In this document: one piece after another, positions 17,080 through 25,681 of the stretch
Position numbering within the stretch: the stretch's first letter is position 1
Layout: each line of letters opens with the position of its first letter
Assembly: GCF_041088075.1 (NCBI RefSeq)
Contig: NZ_JBGCVY010000027.1
Coordinates: 45,834 to 109,833 of the forward strand
Direction: 5' to 3'
Length of the DNA stretch: 64,000 nucleotides
Source: Mucilaginibacter_A sp041088075
GTDB taxonomy: Bacteria; Bacteroidota; Bacteroidia; Sphingobacteriales; Sphingobacteriaceae
Program-made: the position numbers and the translations under genes
Notes under the pieces: generated by a model
Databases searched by the model: none
Seen by the model: the letters and a program-made list of their open reading frames with translations, nothing else
What the model was told of the DNA's origin: nothing

Positions 17080-17675
17080 TGTTAAAAGTAGGCATCACCG
17101 GAAACATCGGCAGCGGAAAAACCACCGTTTGCCAACTTTTTGAACTGTTTGGCGCGCCTGTTTTTTATGCTGATTTTTACGGTAAAAAAGTAATGACCGA
17201 AGATTTGGTTTTGGTTGAAGCCATCCGAAAAACTTTTGGCACCGAAGCTTATTTTGCCGATTGCAGCCTGAACCGGAAATACCTATCCAACATCGTTTTT
17301 AAAAACGAAGCCGAACTGGAAAAGCTGAACGCGTTGGTTCATCCGGCCGTTTTTCGTGCTTTTGATGAGTGGGCGATTCCTTTCAGCACTAAAAATTATG
17401 TGCTAAAAGAAGCAGCGATTTTGTTTGAAAGCGGATCGGACAAGCAATGCGACAAAACCATTGTGGTTGCCGCTGCGCTGGATGTCCGGCTAAAACGCGT
17501 GATGCAGCGCGATAATTTAACCGAAGCCGAAATTTTGCGCCGCGAAGAAAAGCAAATGCCGCAGCAGGAAAAAATGGCTAAAGCTGATTTTGTAATTTAC
17601 AATGAGCCACAAACGATGGTGATTCCGCAGGTTTTGGAAATCCACCGGCAACTGCTGCAAATTGCTAAAAAATAA
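17079..17675 (+). CDS. coaE: Dephospho-CoA kinase
   Basis: The last step of coenzyme A synthesis: phosphorylation of the 3'-OH of dephospho-CoA. The 198-residue protein begins MLKVGITGNIGSGKTTVC with the P-loop GNIGSGKTT at residues 8-16. The CoA-domain segment DFYGKKVM and LVHPAVFRAFDEWA follow, and the lid region reads LDVRLKRVMQRDNLTEAEILRREEKQMPQQEKMAKADFVIYN, with the conserved Arg of R-Q/E-Q. Start and stop both overlap the neighbours, indicating translational coupling. Confidence 0.94.
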   Translation: MLKVGITGNIGSGKTTVCQLFELFGAPVFYADFYGKKVMTEDLVLVEAIRKTFGTEAYFADCSLNRKYLSNIVFKNEAELEKLNALVHPAVFRAFDEWAIPFSTKNYVLKEAAILFESGSDKQCDKTIVVAAALDVRLKRVMQRDNLTEAEILRREEKQMPQQEKMAKADFVIYNEPQTMVIPQVLEIHRQLLQIAKK

Positions 17676-18613
17676 TGATTTCAGAATATTTTTTGGAGCT
17701 AAACGCCAACGGTTTGTACTGTGCCGCAGGCGATTTCTATCTCGATCCAATTAAACCCGTGCAAACTGCCGTTATTTCCCATGCCCACGCCGACCATGCC
17801 ATTGGCGGACATCAGCAAGTTTTTGCAACAGCTGCCACATTTGCTTTTATGGATTTGCGTTACGGCAAAAACGCGGGCAGGCAAAAACTAACTTTGGCTT
17901 ATCATGAAAAAGTACCGATAAAAGAAGTATTGGTTACGCTAATTCCTGCTGGCCACATGTTGGGTTCTGCGCAGGTTTTGATGGAGTTTGAAGGCGTGAA
18001 ATATTTGTACACCGGCGATTTTAAACTGCAGCCCGATGCAACTTGCGAAATGCTGAAATTTACAAAAGCCGATGTGTTGATCACGGAAACCACGTTTGCC
18101 AACCCGCAGATTAAACATCCCGACCAGGTTTCGGAGATTGAAAAACTCAGCCAAATCCCTTCCAATATTTTGCTGGGCGCTTACGCTTTGGGCAAAAGCC
18201 AGCGTTTGATTGAGCTGATTAACCAGTTTTGTCCGGAGAAAGAAATTTTGGTTCATCGGCAAATCGAACCTATTAACCGCATTTACGAAAGGTTTGGTTT
18301 TTTAAGCGGCCGCTACAAATTGTACGACCGCAAATCCATCAAAACCCAAAACAATTTTATTTATATGGTTCCGCCGTTCACGTTTCATAGTTACAGTAAA
18401 GCCATTAATTTACGTCGCATTTTTGCTTCCGGCTGGAAGAATTTGCAAACCAACGAGCAGGATTCGCTGTACATTTCAGATCATGCCGACTGGGAAGATA
18501 TTTTATTGCTGATCCAAAAAGTCCAGCCTCAACAAATTTGGACTTTGCACGGAAACGGCAATCACCTGAAACAATATTTTGCTGATAAAATCCGCGTAAA
18601 AATTTTAAATTGA
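17675..18613 (+). CDS. MBL-fold beta-CASP-like exonuclease/mRNA 3'-end processing family protein
   Basis: A 312-residue metallo-beta-lactamase-fold protein. The metal site HAHADH (His36, His38, Asp40, His41) follows VISHAH; GHMLGSAQVLMEFEGVKYLYTGDF gives the next His and the conserved Asp; SDHADWEDI near residue 270 gives a late His. This set matches the ligase-associated exonuclease family. No DNA ligase is adjacent here, so the DNA-repair role is only an inference. A TAAAAGAAGTAT copy is embedded in frame at 17919-17930 (encoding IKEV). The stop overlaps the next small gene (TGATG). Confidence 0.82.
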   Translation: MISEYFLELNANGLYCAAGDFYLDPIKPVQTAVISHAHADHAIGGHQQVFATAATFAFMDLRYGKNAGRQKLTLAYHEKVPIKEVLVTLIPAGHMLGSAQVLMEFEGVKYLYTGDFKLQPDATCEMLKFTKADVLITETTFANPQIKHPDQVSEIEKLSQIPSNILLGAYALGKSQRLIELINQFCPEKEILVHRQIEPINRIYERFGFLSGRYKLYDRKSIKTQNNFIYMVPPFTFHSYSKAINLRRIFASGWKNLQTNEQDSLYISDHADWEDILLLIQKVQPQQIWTLHGNGNHLKQYFADKIRVKILN

Positions 18614-18780
18614 TGGAATTAGCGAAAGGGGATTTCTACCTGGATGAAAATGGCAATACTGTTTTTACCGCCCAATTTCATTTGAAGCGGAATTACTGCT
18701 GTAAAAATAAATGCCGCCATTGCCCCTGGAACTATACCGGTGAAAAACAAAAAAAATCATCAGCCCATAAATTATTATAA
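18613..18780 (+). CDS. DUF5522 small protein
   Basis: A 55-residue protein, MELAKGDFYLDENGNTVFTA, followed by HLKRNYCCKNKCRHCPWNYTG. The CC...C..C cluster (YCCKNKCRHCPW) and preceding FHLKR motif identify the DUF5522 family of small Cys-rich, probably metal-binding proteins common in Bacteroidota, usually coded beside MBL or MutS genes. Its ATG overlaps the MBL-fold gene's TGA. ATACTGTTTTTACCG (18656-18670) lies in frame inside it and encodes the TVFTA stretch. Confidence 0.8.
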   Translation: MELAKGDFYLDENGNTVFTAQFHLKRNYCCKNKCRHCPWNYTGEKQKKSSAHKLL

Positions 18781-18804
18781 ATTTACAGCGTTAGTTTAGT
18801 AATT

Positions 18805-19254
18805 ATGGAATTGGAGAAGGAAATACACAGCAAAAATTTTGAGGATAATTATCACAAAGCGGTCATCAACGTTTCTTATACTTATAATTGGATCAGCAAT
18901 ATTTTGCGCAACCGGTTGGAAAAACATAACATTACGCAGCAGCAATTCAACATTTTGCGGATTTTACGCGGCCAGCTTCCAAACCCTTCGACCGTCAATT
19001 TATTGAAGGAGCGCATGGTGGATAAAATGTGCGATGCTTCGCGGATGGTGGACCGTTTGGTACAAAAAGAACTGGTATCGCGTTGCACTAACTCTAAAGA
19101 CCGCCGCGCTGTGGATATTTACATCAGCGAAGAAGGCTTGAAAGTACTTTCCATTATTGACAAGGAAATGAAGATTGGCGATATTTTAAGGCAGAATATT
19201 TCTGAAGAAGAAGCCGGGGTTTTATCCGATTTGCTGGATAAATTGCGCGGATAA
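18805..19254 (+). CDS. MarR-family transcriptional regulator
   Basis: A 149-residue winged-helix repressor. The sequence ITQQQFNILRILRGQLPNPSTVNLLKERMVDKMCDASRMVDRLVQKELVSRCTNSKDRRAVDIYISEEGLKVLSII contains the recognition helix and the wing DRRAVDIYISEEG typical of MarR proteins. N- and C-terminal helices form the dimer interface. It ends 6 nt before the convergent ZIP gene. Ligand and targets are unknown; its neighbour DUF5522 is on the same strand 24 nt upstream. Confidence 0.88.
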   Translation: MELEKEIHSKNFEDNYHKAVINVSYTYNWISNILRNRLEKHNITQQQFNILRILRGQLPNPSTVNLLKERMVDKMCDASRMVDRLVQKELVSRCTNSKDRRAVDIYISEEGLKVLSIIDKEMKIGDILRQNISEEEAGVLSDLLDKLRG

Positions 19255-19260
19255 AAGCTT

Positions 19261-19992
19261 TCAGGCATTTGCAAAAAAAGCAATTAAAGCAATACCGGAA
19301 CCGATTAATATGGCAACCATTTTCCGCAAATTAAATTTATGGTCGGAACTGGATTCAAACAAAATGGTAGTGGAAATATGCAGGAAAATACCAATTACGA
19401 TGCCCATGATCCGGGCAAAATAATGTTGCAGACCCGCCGTATTGGTGGTGCTTAATAAATAACTGATGAAATAACCGCCCGGTGTCATCAGCGCAAAAAC
19501 AACCAGTAAAAACAGTATGCTTCTTTTAGGCAGATGATTTTGGAGCAGTACGCTTCCCAAAGCAAAAGCTGCCGGAATGTGGTGCAGGGCGATACCAAAA
19601 ACCAGTTCGTGCTGATGGCCCTGCGCCAACGGCATCCCTTCCAAAAAAGCGTGTAAACACAAACTGACCATGATGCCTGCCGGAAACGCAGCTTCCTGCT
19701 GATGTTGACCTTGTTGGTGCTGATGATGGATATGCCCATGTTCTACGCCATTTGAAAAAAGTTCCAAAATCAATTGGAACAAAAAACCGGCCATGATAAA
19801 AATGCCAACGTAAGGGTCGTGGCTTTGGTAAGCATCCGGGATCAAGTGCAAAACGGTAATCGCAAACAAATAAGCGCCGCTGAAAGAAAGGATCAGCTTG
19901 AGGTTTTTGCCCATGTCTTTCCTGAAAAAGAAAATGCTGGCGCCACCCAAAAAAGCGCTTAAAAAAAGTATCAAAACAACCCAGAAATTCAT
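19261..19992 (-). CDS. ZIP-family metal transporter
   Basis: A 243-residue protein with about seven to eight helices. A His-rich loop, EHGHIHHQHQQGQHQQE (residues ~84-100), lies between helices 3 and 4 as in ZIP transporters. The helix pair with CLHAFLEGMPLAQG and FGIALHHIPAAFALGSVLL carries the H..EG and HHIP motifs of the zinc site. Predicted to import or export Zn2+/Fe2+. A double family-A motif lies in frame at 19507-19528 (encoding KRSILFL). It overlaps the PAP2 gene upstream by 4 nt. Confidence 0.9.
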   Translation of the reverse strand: MNFWVVLILFLSAFLGGASIFFFRKDMGKNLKLILSFSGAYLFAITVLHLIPDAYQSHDPYVGIFIMAGFLFQLILELFSNGVEHGHIHHQHQQGQHQQEAAFPAGIMVSLCLHAFLEGMPLAQGHQHELVFGIALHHIPAAFALGSVLLQNHLPKRSILFLLVVFALMTPGGYFISYLLSTTNTAGLQHYFARIMGIVIGIFLHISTTILFESSSDHKFNLRKMVAILIGSGIALIAFFANA

Positions 19993-20555
19993 GAATATTT
20001 AAGGTAAAGGCGGTTATAAATCAAGCCAAACAAGCCGCCAACCATTGCGCCAAAAGCGGCTCCGGTCAAAACATCAACCGGATAATGCACGCCAACATAT
20101 ACTTGTGCATAGCAAATCAAAGCCGCCCAAATCAGGGCAAAAGGCCAGATCCATTTCCAGTTGCGCTGAAAAGCAAGGCATAAAAACAGTGCAATGGCAA
20201 AATGATCACTGGCATGTGCCGATGGAAAACTTAAACCCGTTCCGCAAGGCACGCGGTTTACAACCGTTGGCTCAAACTGCCAGTCGTTGCAAGGCCGTAC
20301 TCTTTTTACGTATGCTTTTATCACGCGCACACAAACCACATCGGCCGTACCTACGCTTGCCAAAAGCAGCACAATAATTAAAACGGCCATTTTACCGTAA
20401 CGGTAGATGCTGAAAATCAGGATGAAAAGGTAAAGCGGGATCCAGGTTTTTGGGTTACGAATCGCAGGCATCATCCAATCGAAAAACGGGTTGCTCCAAT
20501 CGTGGTTGATGAGGTGGAACCAGTGCTGGTCAAACTGCGTCAAAAAATCGGGCAT
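19989..20555 (-). CDS. PAP2-superfamily phosphatase
   Basis: A 188-residue membrane phosphatase, probably acting on undecaprenyl diphosphate or another lipid phosphate. The three motifs are present: AYVKRVRP (K-x5/6-RP), PSAHASDH (PSxH) and VGVHYPVDVLTG (the catalytic His region). The ATG at 20555 (MPDFLTQFDQHWF) is chosen as the family start; the frame is open further upstream into the divergent glmM promoter region but without a plausible start. Overlap with the ZIP gene (ATGA) suggests co-transcription. Confidence 0.88.
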   Translation of the reverse strand: MPDFLTQFDQHWFHLINHDWSNPFFDWMMPAIRNPKTWIPLYLFILIFSIYRYGKMAVLIIVLLLASVGTADVVCVRVIKAYVKRVRPCNDWQFEPTVVNRVPCGTGLSFPSAHASDHFAIALFLCLAFQRNWKWIWPFALIWAALICYAQVYVGVHYPVDVLTGAAFGAMVGGLFGLIYNRLYLKYS

Positions 20556-20683
20556 CGTCAGGCGTTCGGGGGAAATGAGGTTTATCAAACAAAAACCAGT
20601 TTGTGCTTTGCTAAAAGCTGCGAATATAGTTAAAGCAGGGCAAACAACATGGGTTTGTATAAGCGCGATACTGCTTTTATTCG

Positions 20684-20691
20684 TATTTTTG
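20684..20691 (+). promoter_or_regulatory. Putative -7 element for glmM
   Basis: TATTTTTG matches TAnnTTTG, 20 nt before the TTG start of glmM. No TTTG is found at the ideal 19-nt spacing. An imperfect family-A arm (ATACTGCTTTTA, 20668-20679) occupies the spacer. Confidence 0.4.
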
Positions 20692-20710
20692 AGGTTTAAA
20701 ACGAAGACAT

Positions 20711-22102
20711 TTGACACTGATAAAATCAATTTCCGGCATCCGTGGCACCATCGGCGGAAAGGCCGGAAATGCCTTAACGCCGGCAGATATTGTAAAATTT
20801 ACGGCCGCTTTTGGCACCTGGCTCATCAAAAAAACAGGCATAAAAAGAGTAGTGGTCGGCCGCGATGCACGGATTTCCGGGCAAATGGTTTTGAATTTGG
20901 TTACCGGAACGCTGCAAGGTTTGGGCATTGATGTGGTTGACCTCGGCCTTTCTACCACGCCAACTGTCGAAATTGCAGTTCCGTTGGAAAAAGCTGGCGG
21001 CGGCATCATCATCACAGCAAGCCACAACCCGAAACAATGGAACGCGCTGAAACTGTTGAACCACAACGGCGAGTTTATCAGCGATAGCGACGGAGCAGAA
21101 GTATTGGAACTGGCCGAAAGCGGCGAAATGATTTATGCGGAAGTAAACCAGATGGGAAAAGTTTCTGCGGATGATTCTTATCTCCAAAAACACATTGACT
21201 TGATTTTAGCTTTGCCTTTGGTTGATGTGGAAGTCATCCGCAACGCTAATTTTAAAATTGTGGTTGATGCCGTAAATTCTACCGGCGGCATTTTCGTGCC
21301 GGCTTTGCTGCGTGCTTTGGGTGTCGAAATCATCCATGAACTGTTTTGCGAACCTGACGGTAATTTCGCACACAACCCGGAACCGCTTCCCGAAAATTTA
21401 ACGGCTTTAGCCAGAACTGTCCTTTCTAAAAATGCAGATTTGGGCATTGCCGTTGACCCGGATGTTGACCGCTTGTGTTTTGTATGCGAAGACGGAAACG
21501 TTTTTGGCGAAGAATACACGCTGGTTGCCGTGGCAGATTATGTGCTGAAAAACCAAAAAGGCAACACGGTTTCCAATCTTTCTTCCACACGGGCTTTGCG
21601 CGATGTAACCGAAAAAGCGGGCGGCCAGTATTTTGCCGCAGCCGTGGGAGAGGTGAACGTGGTAAACGAAATGAAAGCGGTAAACGCCGTAATTGGTGGC
21701 GAAGGCAACGGCGGCGTGATCTTCCCAGAACTGCATTACGGCCGTGATGCGCTGGTTGGCATCGCGCTGTTTTTAACGCATTTGGCTAAGTTTGGCCGTT
21801 CGGTTTCGGTGTTACGCAGCACGTATCCCAGCTATCACATTTCCAAAAATAAAATTACGCTAACGCCCGAAATGGATATTGATGCCTTGCTGGATACCAT
21901 CCGGCAGAAATACCAGAAACAGCCACATTCAGTAATTGATGGTTTGAAGATTGAGTTCGGCACAGAATGGGTACATTTGCGCCGTTCGAATACAGAACCG
22001 ATCATCCGCATTTATTCGGAAGGAAACTCGGAACAAATAGCCAACAGCCTGGCCAACAAAATAATTGCTGATATAAAAGAAGTATTGCAGGAGCAAGCTT
22101 GA
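20711..22102 (+). CDS. glmM: Phosphoglucosamine mutase
   Basis: Converts glucosamine-6-phosphate to glucosamine-1-phosphate for peptidoglycan and LPS precursors. The 463-residue protein has the phosphoserine loop ITASHNPKQWN (Ser104), the Mg2+ loop DPDVDR near residue 250, a sugar-binding GGEGNGG loop near residue 340, and a phosphate-binding RRSNTEPIIRIY near the C terminus. The start is TTG: the conserved MTLIKSISGIRGTIGG begins there and no ATG is available in frame. The stop TGA overlaps a family-A arm (22102-22113). Confidence 0.94.
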   Translation: MTLIKSISGIRGTIGGKAGNALTPADIVKFTAAFGTWLIKKTGIKRVVVGRDARISGQMVLNLVTGTLQGLGIDVVDLGLSTTPTVEIAVPLEKAGGGIIITASHNPKQWNALKLLNHNGEFISDSDGAEVLELAESGEMIYAEVNQMGKVSADDSYLQKHIDLILALPLVDVEVIRNANFKIVVDAVNSTGGIFVPALLRALGVEIIHELFCEPDGNFAHNPEPLPENLTALARTVLSKNADLGIAVDPDVDRLCFVCEDGNVFGEEYTLVAVADYVLKNQKGNTVSNLSSTRALRDVTEKAGGQYFAAAVGEVNVVNEMKAVNAVIGGEGNGGVIFPELHYGRDALVGIALFLTHLAKFGRSVSVLRSTYPSYHISKNKITLTPEMDIDALLDTIRQKYQKQPHSVIDGLKIEFGTEWVHLRRSNTEPIIRIYSEGNSEQIANSLANKIIADIKEVLQEQA

Positions 22103-22135
22103 TGCTTCTTTTACCACTATATTTTATTAAAGATT

Positions 22136-23278
22136 ATGAGAGTTTATTTAGATAATGCTGCCACAACGCCAATTGACCCGGAAGTTTTAAAAGAAGTTTG
22201 CCAGGTGATGGAAAGCTGTTACGGCAACCCGTCGTCCATTCACGCTTTTGGCCGTGAAGCCAGAACGGTGGTGGAAAAAGCACGCCGGACGATTGCAAAA
22301 TTGCTCAACGCTTCCCCTTCCGAAATCTTTTTTACCTCCGGCGGAACCGAAGCCGATAACATGGCCATCCGTTGTGCCGTTGCAGATTTGGGGTTGAAAC
22401 ACGCCATCACCAGCGAACTGGAACACCACGCCGTTTTGCATACGTTAAAAGCTTTGGAAAAAGCCGGGGCCATCAAATTGAGTTTTGTAGAAGTGGATGC
22501 GCGCGGCAATATCAACTTAAACCATTTGGAAGAATTGTTGCAGCAAAACGAGCGCAGTTTGGTATCGCTGATGCATGCCAACAACGAAATTGCCACGTTG
22601 ACCGACATTGAAAAAGTGGGCTTGCTTTGCGAACAATACAACGCTGTTTTCCATACCGATACGGTGCAAACGATGGGGCATTTTCCGCACGATGTAACCA
22701 AATTGAAAGCCCATTTTCTGGTTGGCGCGGCACATAAATTGCACGGGCCAAAAGGCGTTGGCTTTTTATACATCAGCCATCGCATCAAAATAAAACCTTT
22801 GATTTATGGCGGTTCGCAGGAACGAAACATGCGCGGCGGCACTGAAAACGTGTATGGAATTGCCGGTTTGGCCAAAGCTTTGCAAATTGCTTACGAGGAA
22901 ATGGAAGCGCACAAAAACCACGTTCTGGGTTTAAAAACGTACATGATGGAGCAATTGCAGGATTCGATCCCCGGCATCCAATTTAACGGCGAGACCGATC
23001 CCGAAAAAAGTTTATACACGGTTTTAAATGTTTCTTTCCCCGAAATGGAAATGGCCGAAATGCTTTTGTTCAGCCTGGATATTGCCGGTATTGCTGCTTC
23101 GGGCGGCAGTGCCTGCAGTTCGGGCACGGATATTGGCTCGCATGTACTAACCGGTATTGGTGCAAACCCGGCGCGGCCTGCCATCCGTTTTTCTTTTTCC
23201 AAATACAATACGCGCGAGGAAGTGGATTACACGGTTTCTAAATTGAAAGAAATTTGTTTGAACCAGGTGCAGGCATAA
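22136..23278 (+). CDS. Cysteine desulfurase (IscS/NifS family)
   Basis: A PLP enzyme releasing sulfur from cysteine for Fe-S clusters or tRNA thiolation. The 380-residue protein starts MRVYLDNAATTPIDPEV. The PLP Lys lies in GAAHKLHGPKGVGFLY (about residue 200), the substrate-binding HTDTVQ and SLMHANNE segments are present, and the catalytic Cys lies in SGGSACSSGTDIGSHVL (about residue 326). The long Cys loop is of the class I (IscS) type. No iscU or iscA is adjacent. A family-A arm sits 23 nt upstream of the start. Confidence 0.93.
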   Translation: MRVYLDNAATTPIDPEVLKEVCQVMESCYGNPSSIHAFGREARTVVEKARRTIAKLLNASPSEIFFTSGGTEADNMAIRCAVADLGLKHAITSELEHHAVLHTLKALEKAGAIKLSFVEVDARGNINLNHLEELLQQNERSLVSLMHANNEIATLTDIEKVGLLCEQYNAVFHTDTVQTMGHFPHDVTKLKAHFLVGAAHKLHGPKGVGFLYISHRIKIKPLIYGGSQERNMRGGTENVYGIAGLAKALQIAYEEMEAHKNHVLGLKTYMMEQLQDSIPGIQFNGETDPEKSLYTVLNVSFPEMEMAEMLLFSLDIAGIAASGGSACSSGTDIGSHVLTGIGANPARPAIRFSFSKYNTREEVDYTVSKLKEICLNQVQA

Positions 23279-23397
23279 TATTTGAACTGGTTTTTAGATA
23301 CTGTTTTTACCGGCAAAAATTCCAGATTTGTGCAAACAATGAGCTATTTTATTTGCTATGAGTATCAGAACAAAAACTAACGTTAAACTTCAAACTT

Positions 23398-23805
23398 ATG
23401 ACAACGATGAACGCAAATACCTTAAATGATCAGGTTGATTATTTAAGCCCGAAAGGCCAAAGTTTTGCAGAACAAACCTTGAATTCTATTTTTAATGCTT
23501 CGCCACGGAATGCTGCTATAGATGATGACGACGACGATGACCTGGATTCAACGCTTCCTGATCCTAACGATGATGACGATGATTTGATAGATGACGACGA
23601 TGATACGTTTCCGGATGCGGATGAATTGGATAGGATAGACGATGACGACGACTCTGGTGTGATTAATAAAGATTTGGATGAAGACGATGATAACCTGGGT
23701 GGCAGCACAACTTCCGGCCTGAACAACGGTCGTTCATTTGCTGACCGTCCGCAAGGTCGCACAACAGGCCGTATGACTGACCACGAGCCTGGCTCCGGGC
23801 TTTAA
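23398..23805 (+). CDS. Aspartate-rich acidic protein of unknown function
   Basis: I do not recognise this 135-residue protein. It has a short neutral N terminus, five Asp clusters of four to seven residues between about residues 42 and 100 separated by hydrophobic/Pro spacers, and a Gly/Arg C terminus (DRPQGRTTGRMTDHEPGSGL). No signal peptide or domain is visible. The spacing of Asp blocks suggests a disordered Ca2+- or cation-binding segment, an inference only. A strong terminator follows at once, supporting a real gene. A second ATG two codons downstream (23404) is an alternative start. Confidence 0.65.
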   Translation: MTTMNANTLNDQVDYLSPKGQSFAEQTLNSIFNASPRNAAIDDDDDDDLDSTLPDPNDDDDDLIDDDDDTFPDADELDRIDDDDDSGVINKDLDEDDDNLGGSTTSGLNNGRSFADRPQGRTTGRMTDHEPGSGL

Positions 23806-23815
23806 AATTTAAAAT

Positions 23816-23851
23816 AAAAAAAGGGATGCTGTTTTTAGCATCCCTTTTTTT
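23816..23851 (+). terminator. Rho-independent terminator of the Asp-rich gene
   Basis: A-tract, GGGATGCT stem, GTTTTT loop, AGCATCCC stem and a seven-T run. The stem contains a variant family-A string, ATGCTGTTTTTA (23826-23837). Confidence 0.85.
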
Positions 23852-23924
23852 ATGTGAAAGGTTTTTGTCATGCTGAACTTTTTTCAGCATCCCATCAGAA
23901 AAACTTCTATCTTATCAACGGAAA

Positions 23925-25553
23925 CTATGCCATCGCATACAATTCTTCCTGTTGTTTTTTTACGGTCTCGCTGTTGATAAATTCATCGTAACCCATCAGT
24001 TTATCAATACTGCCGCCCGGTGTTAATTCTACAATCCGTGTGGCAACGGTTTGGGTAAGTTCATGGTCACGGGAAGTAAACAAAATCGTTCCGCGGAAAT
24101 CTTTCATGCCGTTGTTTAAAGCGGTAATGGATTCCAAATCTAAGTGATTGGTTGGCTCGTCAAACAGTAAAACGTTGGCTGCCTGCAACATCATTCGCGA
24201 AAACATACAGCGCATTTTTTCGCCCCCGGAAAGTACGGTTGATTTTTTCAGCACTTCTTCTCCCGAAAACAGCATCCGGCCTAAAAACCCGCGGATAAAT
24301 TGGTCGTCTTTTTCGCCTTCCGAATATTCACGCAGCCAATCAATCAAATTTTCATTTTTGCCCTGAAAATATTCCTGGTTATCAATCGGGATATCGGCCG
24401 TTTTGATGGTAACGCCCCATTTAAAAGTCCCGGTATAATCCGCATCACGGCCGGTTAAAATATCGTAAAAAGCAGAAGTGGCCAGACTGTTTTGCGAAAG
24501 CACGGCAATTTTATCGCCTTTGCCAACCATTAAATTAACGTTCGAGAAAAGCACTTCGCCGTTGGATACTTTGCCTAAGTTTTCGATTTGCAAAATTTGA
24601 TCACCCGCTTCCCGTCCTAAATTATTGAACAAAATAGCCGGATATTTTCGGTTGGAAGCTTTAATCTCATCAATATTGATCTTGTCCAACGCTTTTTTAC
24701 GGCTGGTTGCCTGTTTGGATTTGGAAGCATTGGCGCTGAAACGGCGGATAAATTCCTGTAGTTCCTTCACGCGGTCTTCCGTTTTCTTGTTTTGGTCTGA
24801 TCGTTGTTTCAAAGCCAACTGGCTGGATTCGTACCAAAACGAATAATTGCCGGTGTAAATGGACATTTTGGCAAAATCAATATCCACAATGTGCGTACAA
24901 ACCGTATCCAAAAAGTGCCTGTCGTGCGAAACCACCAAAACAATCGCTTCATAGCTGGCCAAAAAATCTTCCAGCCAGGCAATCGTGTTGATGTCCAAAT
25001 CATTGGTTGGCTCATCCAATAATAAAATATCAGGGTTGCCAAACAGTGCCTGCGCCAATAAAACACGCACTTTCTGGTTTCCGTCCAGTTCTTTTAGCTG
25101 TTTAAAATGCAAATCTTCTTTGATGCCCAGATTGCTCAGCAAGGTTGCGGCGTTGCTTTCGGCGTTCCAGCCGTTCATTTCGGCAAAGAGGTTTTCCAGT
25201 TCGCCGGCGCGCTCGCCATCTTTGTCGGTAAAATCCTCCTTCATGTAAATGGCGTCTTTTTCCTTCATCACTTTGTACATTTCCTGGTGGCCCATCAAAA
25301 CGGTTTCGATCACCGGAAACTCGTCAAACTCGTAGTGGTTTTGTTTGAGGACGGCCATCCGTTCGCCCGGCGTAAAACTATACGTTCCGCTGGTTGGGTC
25401 AATTTCGCCCGAAAGTATTTTTAAAAACGTGGATTTTCCTGCACCGTTTGCACCGATAATACCGTAGCAATTGCCCTGCGTAAACTTGAGGTTCACATCT
25501 TCAAAAAGCGTGCGTTTGCCGTAACGTAAGGAGAGGTTGGATACCGTAATCAT
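23925..25553 (-). CDS. ABC-F family ATPase (YbiT-like)
   Basis: A 542-residue soluble protein with two nucleotide-binding domains joined by a charged linker (about residues 240-320), the layout of ribosome-associated ABC-F factors. NBD1 has Walker A GANGAGKST and Walker B ILLLDEPTNDLD, but its signature is LDGNQKV instead of LSGGQ. NBD2 has signature LSGGEKMRC and Walker B LLFDEPTNHLD, but its Walker A position reads LSQNSLATS and lacks the Lys. The composite site of NBD1 Walker A with NBD2 signature is therefore intact and the other is degenerate. The family acts at the ribosomal E site; target and role here are not shown. Confidence 0.92.
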   Translation of the reverse strand: MITVSNLSLRYGKRTLFEDVNLKFTQGNCYGIIGANGAGKSTFLKILSGEIDPTSGTYSFTPGERMAVLKQNHYEFDEFPVIETVLMGHQEMYKVMKEKDAIYMKEDFTDKDGERAGELENLFAEMNGWNAESNAATLLSNLGIKEDLHFKQLKELDGNQKVRVLLAQALFGNPDILLLDEPTNDLDINTIAWLEDFLASYEAIVLVVSHDRHFLDTVCTHIVDIDFAKMSIYTGNYSFWYESSQLALKQRSDQNKKTEDRVKELQEFIRRFSANASKSKQATSRKKALDKINIDEIKASNRKYPAILFNNLGREAGDQILQIENLGKVSNGEVLFSNVNLMVGKGDKIAVLSQNSLATSAFYDILTGRDADYTGTFKWGVTIKTADIPIDNQEYFQGKNENLIDWLREYSEGEKDDQFIRGFLGRMLFSGEEVLKKSTVLSGGEKMRCMFSRMMLQAANVLLFDEPTNHLDLESITALNNGMKDFRGTILFTSRDHELTQTVATRIVELTPGGSIDKLMGYDEFINSETVKKQQEELYAMA

Positions 25554-25571
25554 ATTGTACTAATTTTGCTG

Positions 25572-25579
25572 CAAAGATA
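25572..25579 (-). promoter_or_regulatory. Putative -7 element for the ABC-F gene
   Basis: On the minus strand it reads TATCTTTG, a full match to TAnnTTTG, 19 nt upstream of the start. No clear -33 element was found. Confidence 0.4.
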
Positions 25580-25681
25580 CGCGTTATCAACAGGAAAATA
25601 AATGGGAAACATCGTTTTACCAGGGAAATTGCTTTTAAAAATTGGGGGCAAATTTCTTTGGCTGATGCCTTGGCTTGCCCT

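Noticed and set aside
23439..23762. Ser-rich minus-strand frame opposite the Asp-rich gene
   Set aside because: Ser runs are the complement of GAT/GAC repeats; the plus strand has the terminator.
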